This document shows positions 8,382-15,944 of a stretch of 19,384 bases of DNA, one piece after another. Numbering within the stretch: position 1 is the first letter of the stretch; the number at the start of each line of letters is the position of its first letter. This stretch comes from CAYVLI01 sp964452105 [NCBI: uncultured Nitrospinota bacterium] (GTDB lineage: Bacteria; JAUXIQ01). Under the pieces are notes generated by a model. The model was given only the letters and a program-made list of their open reading frames with translations, made no database searches and was not told where the DNA came from. The position numbers and the translations under genes are program-made. The stretch covers positions 1,726-21,109 of the forward strand of contig CAYVLI010000008.1 in the NCBI GenBank assembly GCA_964452105.1. The letters are read 5' to 3'.

Positions 8382-10997
8382 ATGAAAATGACCCCCATGA
8401 TGAAACAATACCATAGCATCAAAAGTCAACACCCCGACTGCATTCTCTTCTACCGCATGGGCGACTTCTACGAGATGTTCGGGGAGGACGCTGTGGCGGC
8501 TTCCCGCATCCTGGAGATAGCCCTCACCACCAGGGAAAAGGGAAAGGAATCCCCGGTGCCCATGTGCGGTGTCCCCTATCATTCCATGGAGCCTTATCTC
8601 GCACGGCTGGTTAAAGCCGGTTACAAGGTGGCCGTCTGTGAGCAGGTGGAAGACCCCAGGGAGGCCAGGGGGATAGTTAAGCGGCGTGTGGTCAACATAG
8701 TATCTCCAGGGACGTTCCAGGGGGACGGCTTTCTGGATTCGAAGAAGAATAACTACATCGCTTCCCTCTATCCGTCTCCGGGCGGGTTGGGCGTCTGTGT
8801 CCTGGATATCTCCACGGGGGAGATCGAGGGAACTCAGCTCGAGGGCCGGAACACCCGCCGTATGTTTGTGGACGAGTACCAGAGGCTCAAGCCTCAGGAG
8901 ATTATTCTTCCCCGGAACGCGGAAGAGGCCTGGAGGGATTTCCTGGAGAGGGAAACGGACGCCCTGCTCAGCTATTGTGAGGACTGGGCTTTTGACGATG
9001 AAATCGCCGGGCGCACCCTGAAGGAACATTTCGGGCTGGCCTCTCTGGACGGTTTGGGCGCAACGGACTACCCTGCCGCGGCGAATGCCGCAGGCGCACT
9101 GATAAACTATCTCTCCGAAAATCGCCTGCTTAACCTGGAGCATGTGAAGCGGTTGTCTTTCTATTCCCGCTCCCGGTTCATGTTTTTGGACTCGACCACC
9201 CTTCGGAACCTTGACGTGCTCCAGAGCGGCGCGGGCGGGGGCGTGAAGGGGAGCCTCCTGGGGATTCTGGACGAGACCGTAACACCAATGGGCGCCAGGA
9301 TGCTCAGGAAGTGGCTTCTGCAGCCTTGCCGCGACGTCCAGCCTATAGTCGAACGACAGGATTCGGTCGCGGAATTGAAAGAGGCGCACCTTTTCCGCGG
9401 GAAGTTGAGGGAGATACTCAAACAGGTCCATGACATGGAGAGGTTGATGGGGAAGGTCAACATCGGCTCCGCTAACCCCAAAGACCTGCTGGCGCTGAAG
9501 AAATCTTTGGGCACGCTGCCCCGGCTGGGAGAAGTCATCCAGGAGTTGAGCTCGGGGATGCTCGGCAGACTTGGCGCGGAGTGGGACTGTCTCCAGGAAC
9601 TGCATCATCTTCTGGACAGGGCCGTACAGGAGGATGCGCCTTTCAACGTCAAGGACGGCGGGGTGATAAAAGAGGGTTATTCCCAGAAGCTCGATTCCTG
9701 CCGCGGGCTCTCTTCACAGGGTAAGGACTGGATAGCGCGGCTGGAGGCTCAGGAACGCGAAAGAACGGGAATCAACAGTCTCAGGGTGGGTTACAACAGG
9801 GTCTTCGGCTACTACCTGGAGGTCACAAGGAGAAATCTTAAGGCTGTACCTCAAGATTATATAAGGAAACAAACCCTCACCGGAGCGGAGCGGTTCATCA
9901 CGCCGGAGCTCAAGGAATATGAGGAGAAGGTTCTGAAGGCCGAAGAGGAGGGTGGCAGGTTAGAGGAGGAGCTGTTCAGAGAACTGCTGAACCAGGCGGC
10001 GGGGTTCACCGGCAGGGTGCAGGAAGCTTCGGCCAGGGTTGCGTTGTTGGACGTGCTCTGCTCGCTGGCGGAAGCGGCTGCTAACTATAATTACATCAGG
10101 CCGAGAGTAAGTGAGGAGGGCGAGATAAGGATAGCAGGGGGGCGTCATCCGGTGCTGGAGAGGCTGGAGCTCGAGGAGCGGTTCGTCCCCAACGACCTAT
10201 ATCTGGACGGGGATGAAAACAGGCTGCTCATCATTACCGGGCCCAACATGGCTGGGAAATCGACCTTCATCAGGCAGGCGGCTTTAATAGTCTTGATGGC
10301 TCAGGTGGGGAGCTTCGTGCCTGCAGAGAGGGCGGAAATAGGCCTGGTGGACAGGATTTTTACTCGTGTGGGCGCTCATGACCTGTTGATCAGAGGCCTG
10401 AGCACCTTCATGGTGGAGATGAACGAGACCGCCAACATACTGAACAACGCTACGAGAAGGAGCCTTATCATCCTTGACGAAATAGGCCGGGGCACCAGCA
10501 CCTACGATGGAGTGAGCATCGCCTGGGCGGTGGCGGAATATATAGCAGACCCCTCGCGGATAGGGGCCAGGACGCTCTTCGCCACTCATTACAACGAGTT
10601 GACCGAGCTTCCGGAGAAAATTCCCGGAATCAAAAATTATCAGGTGCTGGTGAGGGAGAGCGGAGAAGAGATCAAGTTCCTGCACAAGGTTGCCGAAGGC
10701 AGCGCGGATAGAAGTTATGGTATTCAGGTGGCCAGACTGGCGGGCATACCGCCCCAGGTTCTGGAGAGAGCGCGCCGGCTATTGGCTGTCTTCGAGCGCG
10801 CCGAGCTGAAGGGGGAGGGCGCGCAGCAGGAGGATGGTCTCAGGGGTATAAAGGCGCCGCAGGCGCAATTGCCGCTGTTTGACGAGAAGATCCTTAAGGT
10901 GATGGAAAAACTGAGCGATATAGAGCCGGACGACCTGACGCCGAGGGAAGCATTAGACCTATTATACAAACTCAGGGATATGTTCAAGCGAGATTGA
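8382..10997 (+). CDS. mutS: DNA mismatch repair protein MutS
   Basis: MutS recognises mismatches and small loops in new DNA and, as an ATP-switched clamp, recruits MutL. The 871-residue protein is full length. The mismatch-binding motif is GDFYEMFG, with Phe29 and Glu31 as the F-x-E pair. The connector, lever and clamp domains follow. The ABC-type ATPase has Walker A GPNMAGKST at 620-628, and Walker B with the signature LIILDEIGRGTSTYDG at about 695-710. A helix-turn-helix dimerisation region and a C-terminal segment end the protein. No mutL lies within the window. The ATG at 8382 has GGGGG (8367-8371) upstream; an ATG two codons downstream is an alternative. The 59 bases separating it from the LapA-like gene suggest shared transcription. 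Confidence 0.97.
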   Translation: MKMTPMMKQYHSIKSQHPDCILFYRMGDFYEMFGEDAVAASRILEIALTTREKGKESPVPMCGVPYHSMEPYLARLVKAGYKVAVCEQVEDPREARGIVKRRVVNIVSPGTFQGDGFLDSKKNNYIASLYPSPGGLGVCVLDISTGEIEGTQLEGRNTRRMFVDEYQRLKPQEIILPRNAEEAWRDFLERETDALLSYCEDWAFDDEIAGRTLKEHFGLASLDGLGATDYPAAANAAGALINYLSENRLLNLEHVKRLSFYSRSRFMFLDSTTLRNLDVLQSGAGGGVKGSLLGILDETVTPMGARMLRKWLLQPCRDVQPIVERQDSVAELKEAHLFRGKLREILKQVHDMERLMGKVNIGSANPKDLLALKKSLGTLPRLGEVIQELSSGMLGRLGAEWDCLQELHHLLDRAVQEDAPFNVKDGGVIKEGYSQKLDSCRGLSSQGKDWIARLEAQERERTGINSLRVGYNRVFGYYLEVTRRNLKAVPQDYIRKQTLTGAERFITPELKEYEEKVLKAEEEGGRLEEELFRELLNQAAGFTGRVQEASARVALLDVLCSLAEAAANYNYIRPRVSEEGEIRIAGGRHPVLERLELEERFVPNDLYLDGDENRLLIITGPNMAGKSTFIRQAALIVLMAQVGSFVPAERAEIGLVDRIFTRVGAHDLLIRGLSTFMVEMNETANILNNATRRSLIILDEIGRGTSTYDGVSIAWAVAEYIADPSRIGARTLFATHYNELTELPEKIPGIKNYQVLVRESGEEIKFLHKVAEGSADRSYGIQVARLAGIPPQVLERARRLLAVFERAELKGEGAQQEDGLRGIKAPQAQLPLFDEKILKVMEKLSDIEPDDLTPREALDLLYKLRDMFKRD

Positions 10998-11086
10998 GCC
11001 TTCGTGATAACTATTTTGAGACGGGCATTATTAGATGTTTGGTGATATCATGAAATATAACGAATAACTATGGAGGGTGGAGGAGC

Positions 11087-11118
11087 GATTTTCCGGAAAG
11101 GCGAAAAACCGGAAAGTC
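11087..11118 (+). promoter_or_regulatory. Long hairpin in the 262-base leader before the BFN-PDZ gene
   Basis: GATTTTCCGG (11087-11096) pairs with CCGGAAAGTC (11109-11118) over 10 bp with one G-U, enclosing a 12-base A/G-rich loop. The whole gap 10998-11259 has no credible gene. TATAAC at 11056-11061 is a possible -10 element, but I found no good -35 for it. No poly-T follows, so this is a leader structure rather than a terminator. I do not recognise a riboswitch class. Confidence 0.4.
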
Positions 11119-11259
11119 TTCTGGAGATTTCAATAGGTTTCAAGGAAGCCGGGAGCATACGGTCTTGCAGCCTGTTTGCAGTAGTATTCTCTGGATGGTG
11201 AGGTCTTTGGCCTTTCTGTGGCCATCAGAATATCCGGGGAGACAAGAGAGGTAAAAACC

Positions 11260-12060
11260 ATGAGAAGAACCTTTTTAATCGTAGCTGCCTGTTTGGTGAT
11301 ACTGTTTTTCTTTATCCTCTCGGCAAATGCGCGGGTGAAATCGGAAGATGTGGTCAAGATGACCGTTAAGGGAGTGACGGTGTACCCGAAAACGAACTCT
11401 CCGGTCGTTATACTCGAGGCGGTTGAGGATAAGGTGGAGTTGCCCATCTGGATAGGGTTTCCGGAAGCTCAGGCCATCGCATTAAAGCTGGAGAACATAA
11501 CCACCCCGCGCCCGATGACGCACGATCTTTTAAAGGAAGTCCTGCAAAAGACGGGTGTCAAGGTCTTGAAAATCGTCATCAGCGATCTCAAAGACGACAT
11601 ATTTTATGCGAGTATAATTCTGGATAGAGATGGCAAAACCATTGAGATCGACTCCAGACCCAGCGATGCGCTGGCGCTGGCTGTACGTGTGGACGCGCCC
11701 GTGTATGCAACCGCTTCCGTACTGGAACAGGCCAGGGGAAATAAGGGGTTGCTTTACGAGGCGGGGGAAGAGACCCGCCAGAGATATGGCCTGAGCGCGC
11801 AGCCGCTTAACCAGGCGCTCGCCGAGTATTTCGGTCTCTCCAAGGCGGAAGGCATTTTGATATCAGATATTGTTGAAAAAGGCGTGGCCGACGAAGCGGG
11901 TTTGAAGAGGGGAGACATAATCTTCGAGGTCGATGGAGTCGGTACAGCCAGCTTGAGAGAGTTTTACGATACATTGACCGTGTTTGAGAGTAAAAAGGAG
12001 TTTTCAGTGGGCGTGATACGGGGAAAGGATAAGCTTTCCCTCACCTTTCATTCGCCTTGA
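11260..12060 (+). CDS. Exported bifunctional nuclease (BFN/DUF151) domain protein with C-terminal PDZ domain
   Basis: The protein has 266 residues. Residues 1-24 form a signal peptide or membrane anchor (RR, then a long Leu/Ile/Phe core ending ANA). A DUF151/BFN domain spans about 30-160, with the typical LPIWIGFPEAQAIALKLE, RPMTHDLL and IDSRPSDALALAVR stretches. A PDZ domain occupies about 185-266 (GILISDIVEKGVADEAGLKRGDII). BFN proteins were named from plant enzymes with reported DNase/RNase activity, but the function of most bacterial members is not established. An export signal and PDZ point to an envelope role rather than a cytoplasmic nuclease. The ATG at 11260 is chosen over the in-frame GTG at 11218 because GAGAGG (11246-11251) precedes it by 8 bases and the signal peptide then begins correctly. 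An intrinsic terminator follows. Confidence 0.85.
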   Translation: MRRTFLIVAACLVILFFFILSANARVKSEDVVKMTVKGVTVYPKTNSPVVILEAVEDKVELPIWIGFPEAQAIALKLENITTPRPMTHDLLKEVLQKTGVKVLKIVISDLKDDIFYASIILDRDGKTIEIDSRPSDALALAVRVDAPVYATASVLEQARGNKGLLYEAGEETRQRYGLSAQPLNQALAEYFGLSKAEGILISDIVEKGVADEAGLKRGDIIFEVDGVGTASLREFYDTLTVFESKKEFSVGVIRGKDKLSLTFHSP

Positions 12061-12176
12061 TGTGTCATTTTGTTTTAACGGCGAAAAACACAGGTTTCAA
12101 TTTATTCAGGCAGACCTCAAAGAAGCGTAAGAACTGGCTGCCTTCCCGGGTTGGCAAAGCAGTCTGCGCCGGGCCG

Positions 12177-12208
12177 AGTGTTCCACTTCTGTGGGATATT
12201 TTTCTTTT
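12177..12208 (+). terminator. Intrinsic terminator after the BFN-PDZ gene
   Basis: TTCCAC (12181-12186) and GTGGGA (12191-12196) form a stem around a TTCT tetraloop, extendable outward to about 10 bp with A-T and G-U pairs. A T-rich tail TATTTTTCTTTT (12197-12208) follows. The tail overlaps the -35 of the next promoter, so the two transcription units abut. Confidence 0.55.
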
Positions 12209-12235
12209 GATTTTAAAACGATTATTTTATATAAT
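12207..12235 (+). promoter_or_regulatory. Strong sigma70-type promoter for the methyltransferase unit
   Basis: TTGATT (12207-12212; 4/6 match to the -35) and a perfect TATAAT (12230-12235) are 17 bases apart in a very A/T-rich stretch. The predicted transcription start is around 12242, about 50 bases before the methyltransferase ATG. Confidence 0.65.
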
Positions 12236-12250
12236 TCCTTTATCGGAATT
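12233..12250. promoter_or_regulatory. Palindrome over the predicted transcription start (possible operator)
   Basis: AATTCC (12233-12238) and GGAATT (12245-12250) form a perfect inverted repeat with a 6-base spacer. It starts inside the -10 element and straddles the expected start site, a common place for a repressor operator. A 5'-end mRNA hairpin is the alternative reading. Confidence 0.35.
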
Positions 12251-12291
12251 TGCCATAAGATGCGCTCCGATGCGGACACTGGTGGTTGGAA

Positions 12292-13068
12292 ATGACAGCG
12301 GCATTGAGTATGGCGAAGATTGACCTGGAGTGGAGCGATAAGGACATCTTTCGGACGCGCATGGGGATGGACACGGAGTTCGTGTTCACGAGGATGACAG
12401 AGGTTACCTTGCGTGAAGTGGAGGAGGGTGACCCTGAGGTAATACTGGACGTAGGCTGCGGACGCGGCATGGACGCACTCCGGCTGTGCGGTGAGGGGCG
12501 GCTGGTGGTAGGGCTTGAGCCTTCGCGGGTCATGCTCAAGCTGGCCAGGGAGAATGGCGCCGGAGGCAAATTACACCTGGTGCAGGCCGCGGCGGAGCAG
12601 CCCCCGTTCAAGACGGCTGTTTTCGATTGCGTAATGTGCAAGGGGGCTCTGGACCATTTCCTGGACCCGGCTCTTTGTATAAGCAGCCTCTTCCGGAGCC
12701 TCAAGCCGGGAGGGAAAATAGTTATCGCCGTGGCCAATTTCGAAAGCCTGAGTTCCAGGCTGGCCAGAATATTTTCCCTTGTTGTGCGGACCGTAAAGGG
12801 AAAGGAGGGTAACAGCAGGAAGTTCTGGGACCCCCCGGAAGACCATCTTTACGTTTTCCATTACGCTAACCTGAGGAGATTACTGGACGGCCCCCTGGTG
12901 CTGGAAAAGATGGAAGGTGTCTCCATCATGTGGGGGTTCCCCTGGTGGGGCAGCCTGCTCGAAAGGTTACCCCGGCATATCGCCAGGGGCATTTTGAACC
13001 TGAGCGGGAGAATCGCAGCGAGGGTCCCCTCCTTAGGAGATGTTATAGTTGCAGTGAGCAGGCGCTGA
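12292..13068 (+). CDS. Class I SAM-dependent methyltransferase (type 11-like)
   Basis: This 258-residue class I methyltransferase has motif I ILDVGCGRG (51-59) for SAM binding, an acidic residue after strand 2 (GLEPS, Glu76), and the post-motif FDCVMCKGALDHFLDP resembling the Methyltransf_11 family. SLKPGGKIVIAV corresponds to motif III/strand 5. The C-terminal half contains aromatic-rich segments (MWGFPWWG) that may bind a hydrophobic substrate; the substrate is unknown. ATG 12292 is preferred, with GGTGG about 6 bases upstream; TTG 12286 and ATG 12310 are alternatives. It is the first gene after a strong promoter and is followed by a small membrane protein and a glycosyltransferase, suggesting glycan or lipid modification. 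Confidence 0.8.
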   Translation: MTAALSMAKIDLEWSDKDIFRTRMGMDTEFVFTRMTEVTLREVEEGDPEVILDVGCGRGMDALRLCGEGRLVVGLEPSRVMLKLARENGAGGKLHLVQAAAEQPPFKTAVFDCVMCKGALDHFLDPALCISSLFRSLKPGGKIVIAVANFESLSSRLARIFSLVVRTVKGKEGNSRKFWDPPEDHLYVFHYANLRRLLDGPLVLEKMEGVSIMWGFPWWGSLLERLPRHIARGILNLSGRIAARVPSLGDVIVAVSRR

Positions 13069-13166
13069 ACGGGGAATAGCTCCGATTGGCATAAAAATAA
13101 TCAGGATATTTTCTCGGGTGTTAGAGTAAAAACGGATTATACAAACGATCCATCAGGGAGGAACTA

Positions 13167-13448
13167 ATGCAGGATAAATCGAGAGCATACGGTCTTCTGA
13201 TCTGTATAGCAACCGTAGTCGCCGCAATATTTTTCATCTGGGGAATAAAGAACCAGAACTACTGGGCTGTGGCCATCCCCGTCCTCATAGGCTTCCTTAC
13301 CCTGTTGGGATTGGCTTTCTGGATAGGGTGGACGATAGTGACCATAAAGTCCGACATTCCTCCTATGGAAAAGACGGAGCCAGCTTCCTCTCAACAATCC
13401 GGAGAAATAGCCGAAACCGCTTCCGAAGAAGAATCCCCCGGGGTTTAG
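13167..13448 (+). CDS. Small two-TM membrane protein of unknown function
   Basis: I do not recognise this 93-residue protein. It has a short charged N-terminus, TM helix 1 (about 8-25), a KNQNYW loop, TM helix 2 (about 34-57) and a hydrophilic Ser/Glu-rich tail ending EEESPGV. GGGAGG (13156-13161) lies 5 bases before the ATG, which supports translation. It sits between the first methyltransferase and the GT4 gene, with gaps of 98 and 74 bases. A role with the neighbouring glycan enzymes is possible but rests on location only. Confidence 0.65.
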   Translation: MQDKSRAYGLLICIATVVAAIFFIWGIKNQNYWAVAIPVLIGFLTLLGLAFWIGWTIVTIKSDIPPMEKTEPASSQQSGEIAETASEEESPGV

Positions 13449-13477
13449 AGGCCCCTGCTCCCTTCCCTTGCTCGCGG

Positions 13478-13494
13478 GAGATTCCCCGAATCTC
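13478..13494. repeat. Perfect short inverted repeat in the gap before the GT4 gene
   Basis: GAGATTC-CCC-GAATCTC is a perfect 7-bp stem with a 3-base loop, between the small membrane protein stop (13448) and the glycosyltransferase start. It is not followed by a T-run, so termination is not supported. An operator or mRNA hairpin is possible. Confidence 0.4.
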
Positions 13495-13522
13495 ATCCTC
13501 CGCCGCTTGACGGAGAGGTATT

Positions 13523-14767
13523 ATGAGGATATGTCTGCTCAGCTACAGGGGTAATATGTTTTGCGGGGGCCAGGGCATATACGTTTATAACCTGAGCAAG
13601 GCCCTCGCTTCCCTGGGGCACGAAGTTCACCTCGTCGCAGGCCCGCCGCTCCCTCGCAAGCCTGATGGCGTTTACCTGCATCCGGTGGAAAATCTCAATA
13701 TGTTCGGCAAGCGGGCTGTAGAACTGGCTGGACATCCCATCTCGAGGCTCTTTTCGCCAATTAACTTCATGGAGTTCGCAGCGACCAGGCTGGGCGTACT
13801 CCCGGAGATGTTTACTTTCGGCGTGAGGGCTTTCCAAATCCTGAAAGGGTTACTCTCTGAGCAGCGCTTCGACATCGTGCACGATAACCAGTCGCTGGGA
13901 TACGGGCTGCTGCTCATGCGGGAACTGGGTATCCCGCTGGTAGCCACCATCCACCATCCATTGCCCATAGACAGGGAAGAGCATCTGCGGCAGGCCTCGA
14001 GGTTCAGGGAGAAGTTGAAAAGGGTCATCTACTACCCGGCCGTTATGCAGCATATAGTCGCACGCAAGGTGGACAGGGTGATAGCCGTTTCAAACAGCTC
14101 TGCGGAACGCGTAATTAATGTTTTCGGCGTAGGCCGCCAGAAAGTCAGGGTAGTCTATAACGGTGTGGATACGGTTAAGTTCTCTCCGGGCCGTGACGGG
14201 AAAAAAGACGGCGCCAGGAGGCTGATATTCGTGGGTAACACGGATGACAGGAAGAAGGGGTTCGTTTACCTGATGGAAGCGATGCGTTTGATGGGGGATA
14301 ACGTGAGGCTGACCGTCGTCAACGGAGCCGACAGGCGGCCCAGGATTATAAGGGAGCTGGCAAGCGGGCTGGGCATGGAGCGCCGAATAGATTTCCTCAG
14401 CGGCATAGATGATGAACGGCTGGTAGAGGAATACCGTAGGTCCTCGGTGGCGGTTGTGCCATCCACTTACGAAGGATTTGGTTTTCCTGCGGCGGAGGCC
14501 ATGTCCTGCGGTGTGCCGGTGGTGGCTGCGAGAGCGGGAGCGCTTCCGGAGGTGGTGGGAAATGGAGGAGCCGCCATACTGGTTTCGTCCAAGGAGCCTC
14601 TGGCCATTGCGGAAGCGGTTCGTGCTCTCTTTGGTGATGAGGCCCTCAGACGCGAGCTCGGTTTGAGGGGGAGAAGGCGGATCGAGGAAAATTTTTCCTG
14701 GTCTCGTGCTGCGGCGGAGACCATAGATGTTTATAGAGAAGCCATAAGTGCTTACCATAGACTTTGA
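13523..14767 (+). CDS. Glycosyltransferase family 4 (GT-B fold)
   Basis: This 414-residue retaining GT-B glycosyltransferase of family GT4 probably transfers a sugar from a nucleotide-sugar donor to a lipid or polysaccharide acceptor at the inner membrane face. The N-terminal acceptor domain begins MRICLLSYRGNMFCGGQGIYV with the glycine-rich loop typical of GT4. The C-terminal donor domain includes VRVVYNGVDTVKFSP, LIFVGNTDDRKKGFVYLMEA and the E-x7-E motif in YEGFGFPAAEAM (Glu317 and Glu325), then GVPVVAARAGALPEVV. GGAGAGG (13513-13519) precedes the ATG. The 3' end overlaps the next methyltransferase by 20 bases, so the two are coupled. Donor and acceptor cannot be determined from sequence. 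Confidence 0.9.
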   Translation: MRICLLSYRGNMFCGGQGIYVYNLSKALASLGHEVHLVAGPPLPRKPDGVYLHPVENLNMFGKRAVELAGHPISRLFSPINFMEFAATRLGVLPEMFTFGVRAFQILKGLLSEQRFDIVHDNQSLGYGLLLMRELGIPLVATIHHPLPIDREEHLRQASRFREKLKRVIYYPAVMQHIVARKVDRVIAVSNSSAERVINVFGVGRQKVRVVYNGVDTVKFSPGRDGKKDGARRLIFVGNTDDRKKGFVYLMEAMRLMGDNVRLTVVNGADRRPRIIRELASGLGMERRIDFLSGIDDERLVEEYRRSSVAVVPSTYEGFGFPAAEAMSCGVPVVAARAGALPEVVGNGGAAILVSSKEPLAIAEAVRALFGDEALRRELGLRGRRRIEENFSWSRAAAETIDVYREAISAYHRL

Positions 14768-15449
14768 TCTATTGAAGGTAAACAGGGGCGACAGAGTTCT
14801 CGACGCGGGGTGCGGCAACGGCAGGCATACTTTTCACCTGTGCAAGACTCCCTGTACGGTCATCGCCATGGACCTCCTCAGGGACGACCTTCTGAGGGTG
14901 AAATATTTCGTTTCCCTGATGGCGCAAAGAAAAGAGAAATCGGCGCATTGTGACGCCCTCATAGCCGATGTGCATAACTTGCCCTTCAAGGACGGCTCGT
15001 TTGACAAGATAGTCTGCTCAGAAGTCCTGGAGCATGTCAGGGATGATGCCCGGGGATTGGGGGAGTTGGTGCGCGCGCTGAGAAAGGGTGGGGGGATGGC
15101 CATCAGCGTTCCCACCTTTTTCTCCGAGGCGATGTTCGGGGCGCTATCGGAGGAATACTTCAACACACCGGGAGGGCACATACGGAAATACAGGGCAAAA
15201 GAGCTTGCGGCTTTGATAAAGGAAAAGCCTCTGGCCATATTCGCCGTCCGACACGAGCATTCCTTTCATACCGTGTACTGGCTATTGAGGTGCATTTTCG
15301 GCCTGCACCTGGAATCGGCTCTCATACCCCGCCTCTATAAAAACTTCCTGGACTGGACCATAGCTACCCGCTCCTTCAAAGGTTTTGATCGGTTTTTGAA
15401 CTATATATTTCCCAAAAGCATCGTTTTCTACGCCCGCAAGAGTCGCTGA
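14748..15449 (+). CDS. Class I SAM-dependent methyltransferase (type 11-like), coupled to GT4
   Basis: This 233-residue class I methyltransferase has motif I RVLDAGCGNGRHT (16-28), an acidic strand-2 end (MDLLRDD) and the post-motif sequence FDKIVCSEVLEHV, typical of Methyltransf_11. RKGGGMAISVPTFF corresponds to strand 5. The C-terminal part is rich in aromatic and basic residues (LYKNFLDWTIATRSFKGFDRFLNYIF) and may meet the membrane or a lipid substrate. The GTG at 14748 lies inside the end of the GT4 gene with AGAGAAG upstream; the 20-base overlap indicates translational coupling. It probably modifies the product or acceptor of the glycosyltransferase. It is not a close duplicate of the upstream methyltransferase. 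Confidence 0.8.
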   Translation: MLTIDFDLLKVNRGDRVLDAGCGNGRHTFHLCKTPCTVIAMDLLRDDLLRVKYFVSLMAQRKEKSAHCDALIADVHNLPFKDGSFDKIVCSEVLEHVRDDARGLGELVRALRKGGGMAISVPTFFSEAMFGALSEEYFNTPGGHIRKYRAKELAALIKEKPLAIFAVRHEHSFHTVYWLLRCIFGLHLESALIPRLYKNFLDWTIATRSFKGFDRFLNYIFPKSIVFYARKSR

Positions 15450-15481
15450 AACGTAGGGACTCCGGTTGAGCATTTATTGTT

Positions 15482-15895
15482 ATGGATTCAGGGCTTTATC
15501 AGTTGATAATTTCTTTGCCCCGGCCGGTCGTGCTTGCTCCGGGGAGGCTGGGGAAGTTCAAACTGCCCCGCGGCGCCTACATCTACACGGGGAGGGCCAG
15601 AAAGAACTTGAGTGTGCGGCTGGCCAGGCATGCCCGGAAGGAGAAGAAGCTGCGCTGGCACGTTGACTATCTTCTCCAATATGGCATAATTAAAAGAAGA
15701 CTTATATATCCCCTGGAAATGTTTACGGAATGTGAGCTGAATCGGCTCTCGCTTGAGGCGCTGGGGGGAGATATCCCCATCCCCGGTTTCGGCGCATCCG
15801 ATTGTCGCTGCGGCGGGCATCTCATCGGATGCCCGGTGAAGTATGGGGTGAGGGAAGTAGAAAAGGTTATCGGCCGTATTAAAGCAGGCTCATAA
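15482..15895 (+). CDS. DUF123 / GIY-YIG-like nuclease domain protein
   Basis: This 137-residue protein matches the DUF123 family, a divergent GIY-YIG-like group common in archaea and some bacteria. The features are GLYQLIISL at the start, LPRGAYIYTGRARKNLSVRLARH (the YIG-like strand and the Arg), RWHVDYLL, ECELNRLSLEALG (candidate catalytic Glu) and the family-typical end GFGASDCRCGGHLIG with paired cysteines. Enzymatic activity has not been generally demonstrated for the family, so nuclease is a domain-level label. The start ATG 15482 has a weak ribosome-binding site. It follows the methyltransferase by 32 bases and may be read through with it. Confidence 0.85.
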   Translation: MDSGLYQLIISLPRPVVLAPGRLGKFKLPRGAYIYTGRARKNLSVRLARHARKEKKLRWHVDYLLQYGIIKRRLIYPLEMFTECELNRLSLEALGGDIPIPGFGASDCRCGGHLIGCPVKYGVREVEKVIGRIKAGS

Positions 15896-15944
15896 AATTC
15901 AAAAACAGGTAAAAGAAAATGTTTTGTAAGATGCGGAGGTTGAG

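Noticed and set aside
8319-9608. Long open frame on the - strand (429 codons) opposite mutS
   Set aside because: mutS is certain on the + strand over this whole stretch; the antisense frame has no domain and reflects codon bias of the real gene.
12057-12323. Possible 88-codon gene on the + strand after the BFN-PDZ gene
   Set aside because: It runs through the intrinsic terminator and the TTGATT/TATAAT promoter, overlaps the methyltransferase start, has no ribosome-binding site and has no recognisable motif.
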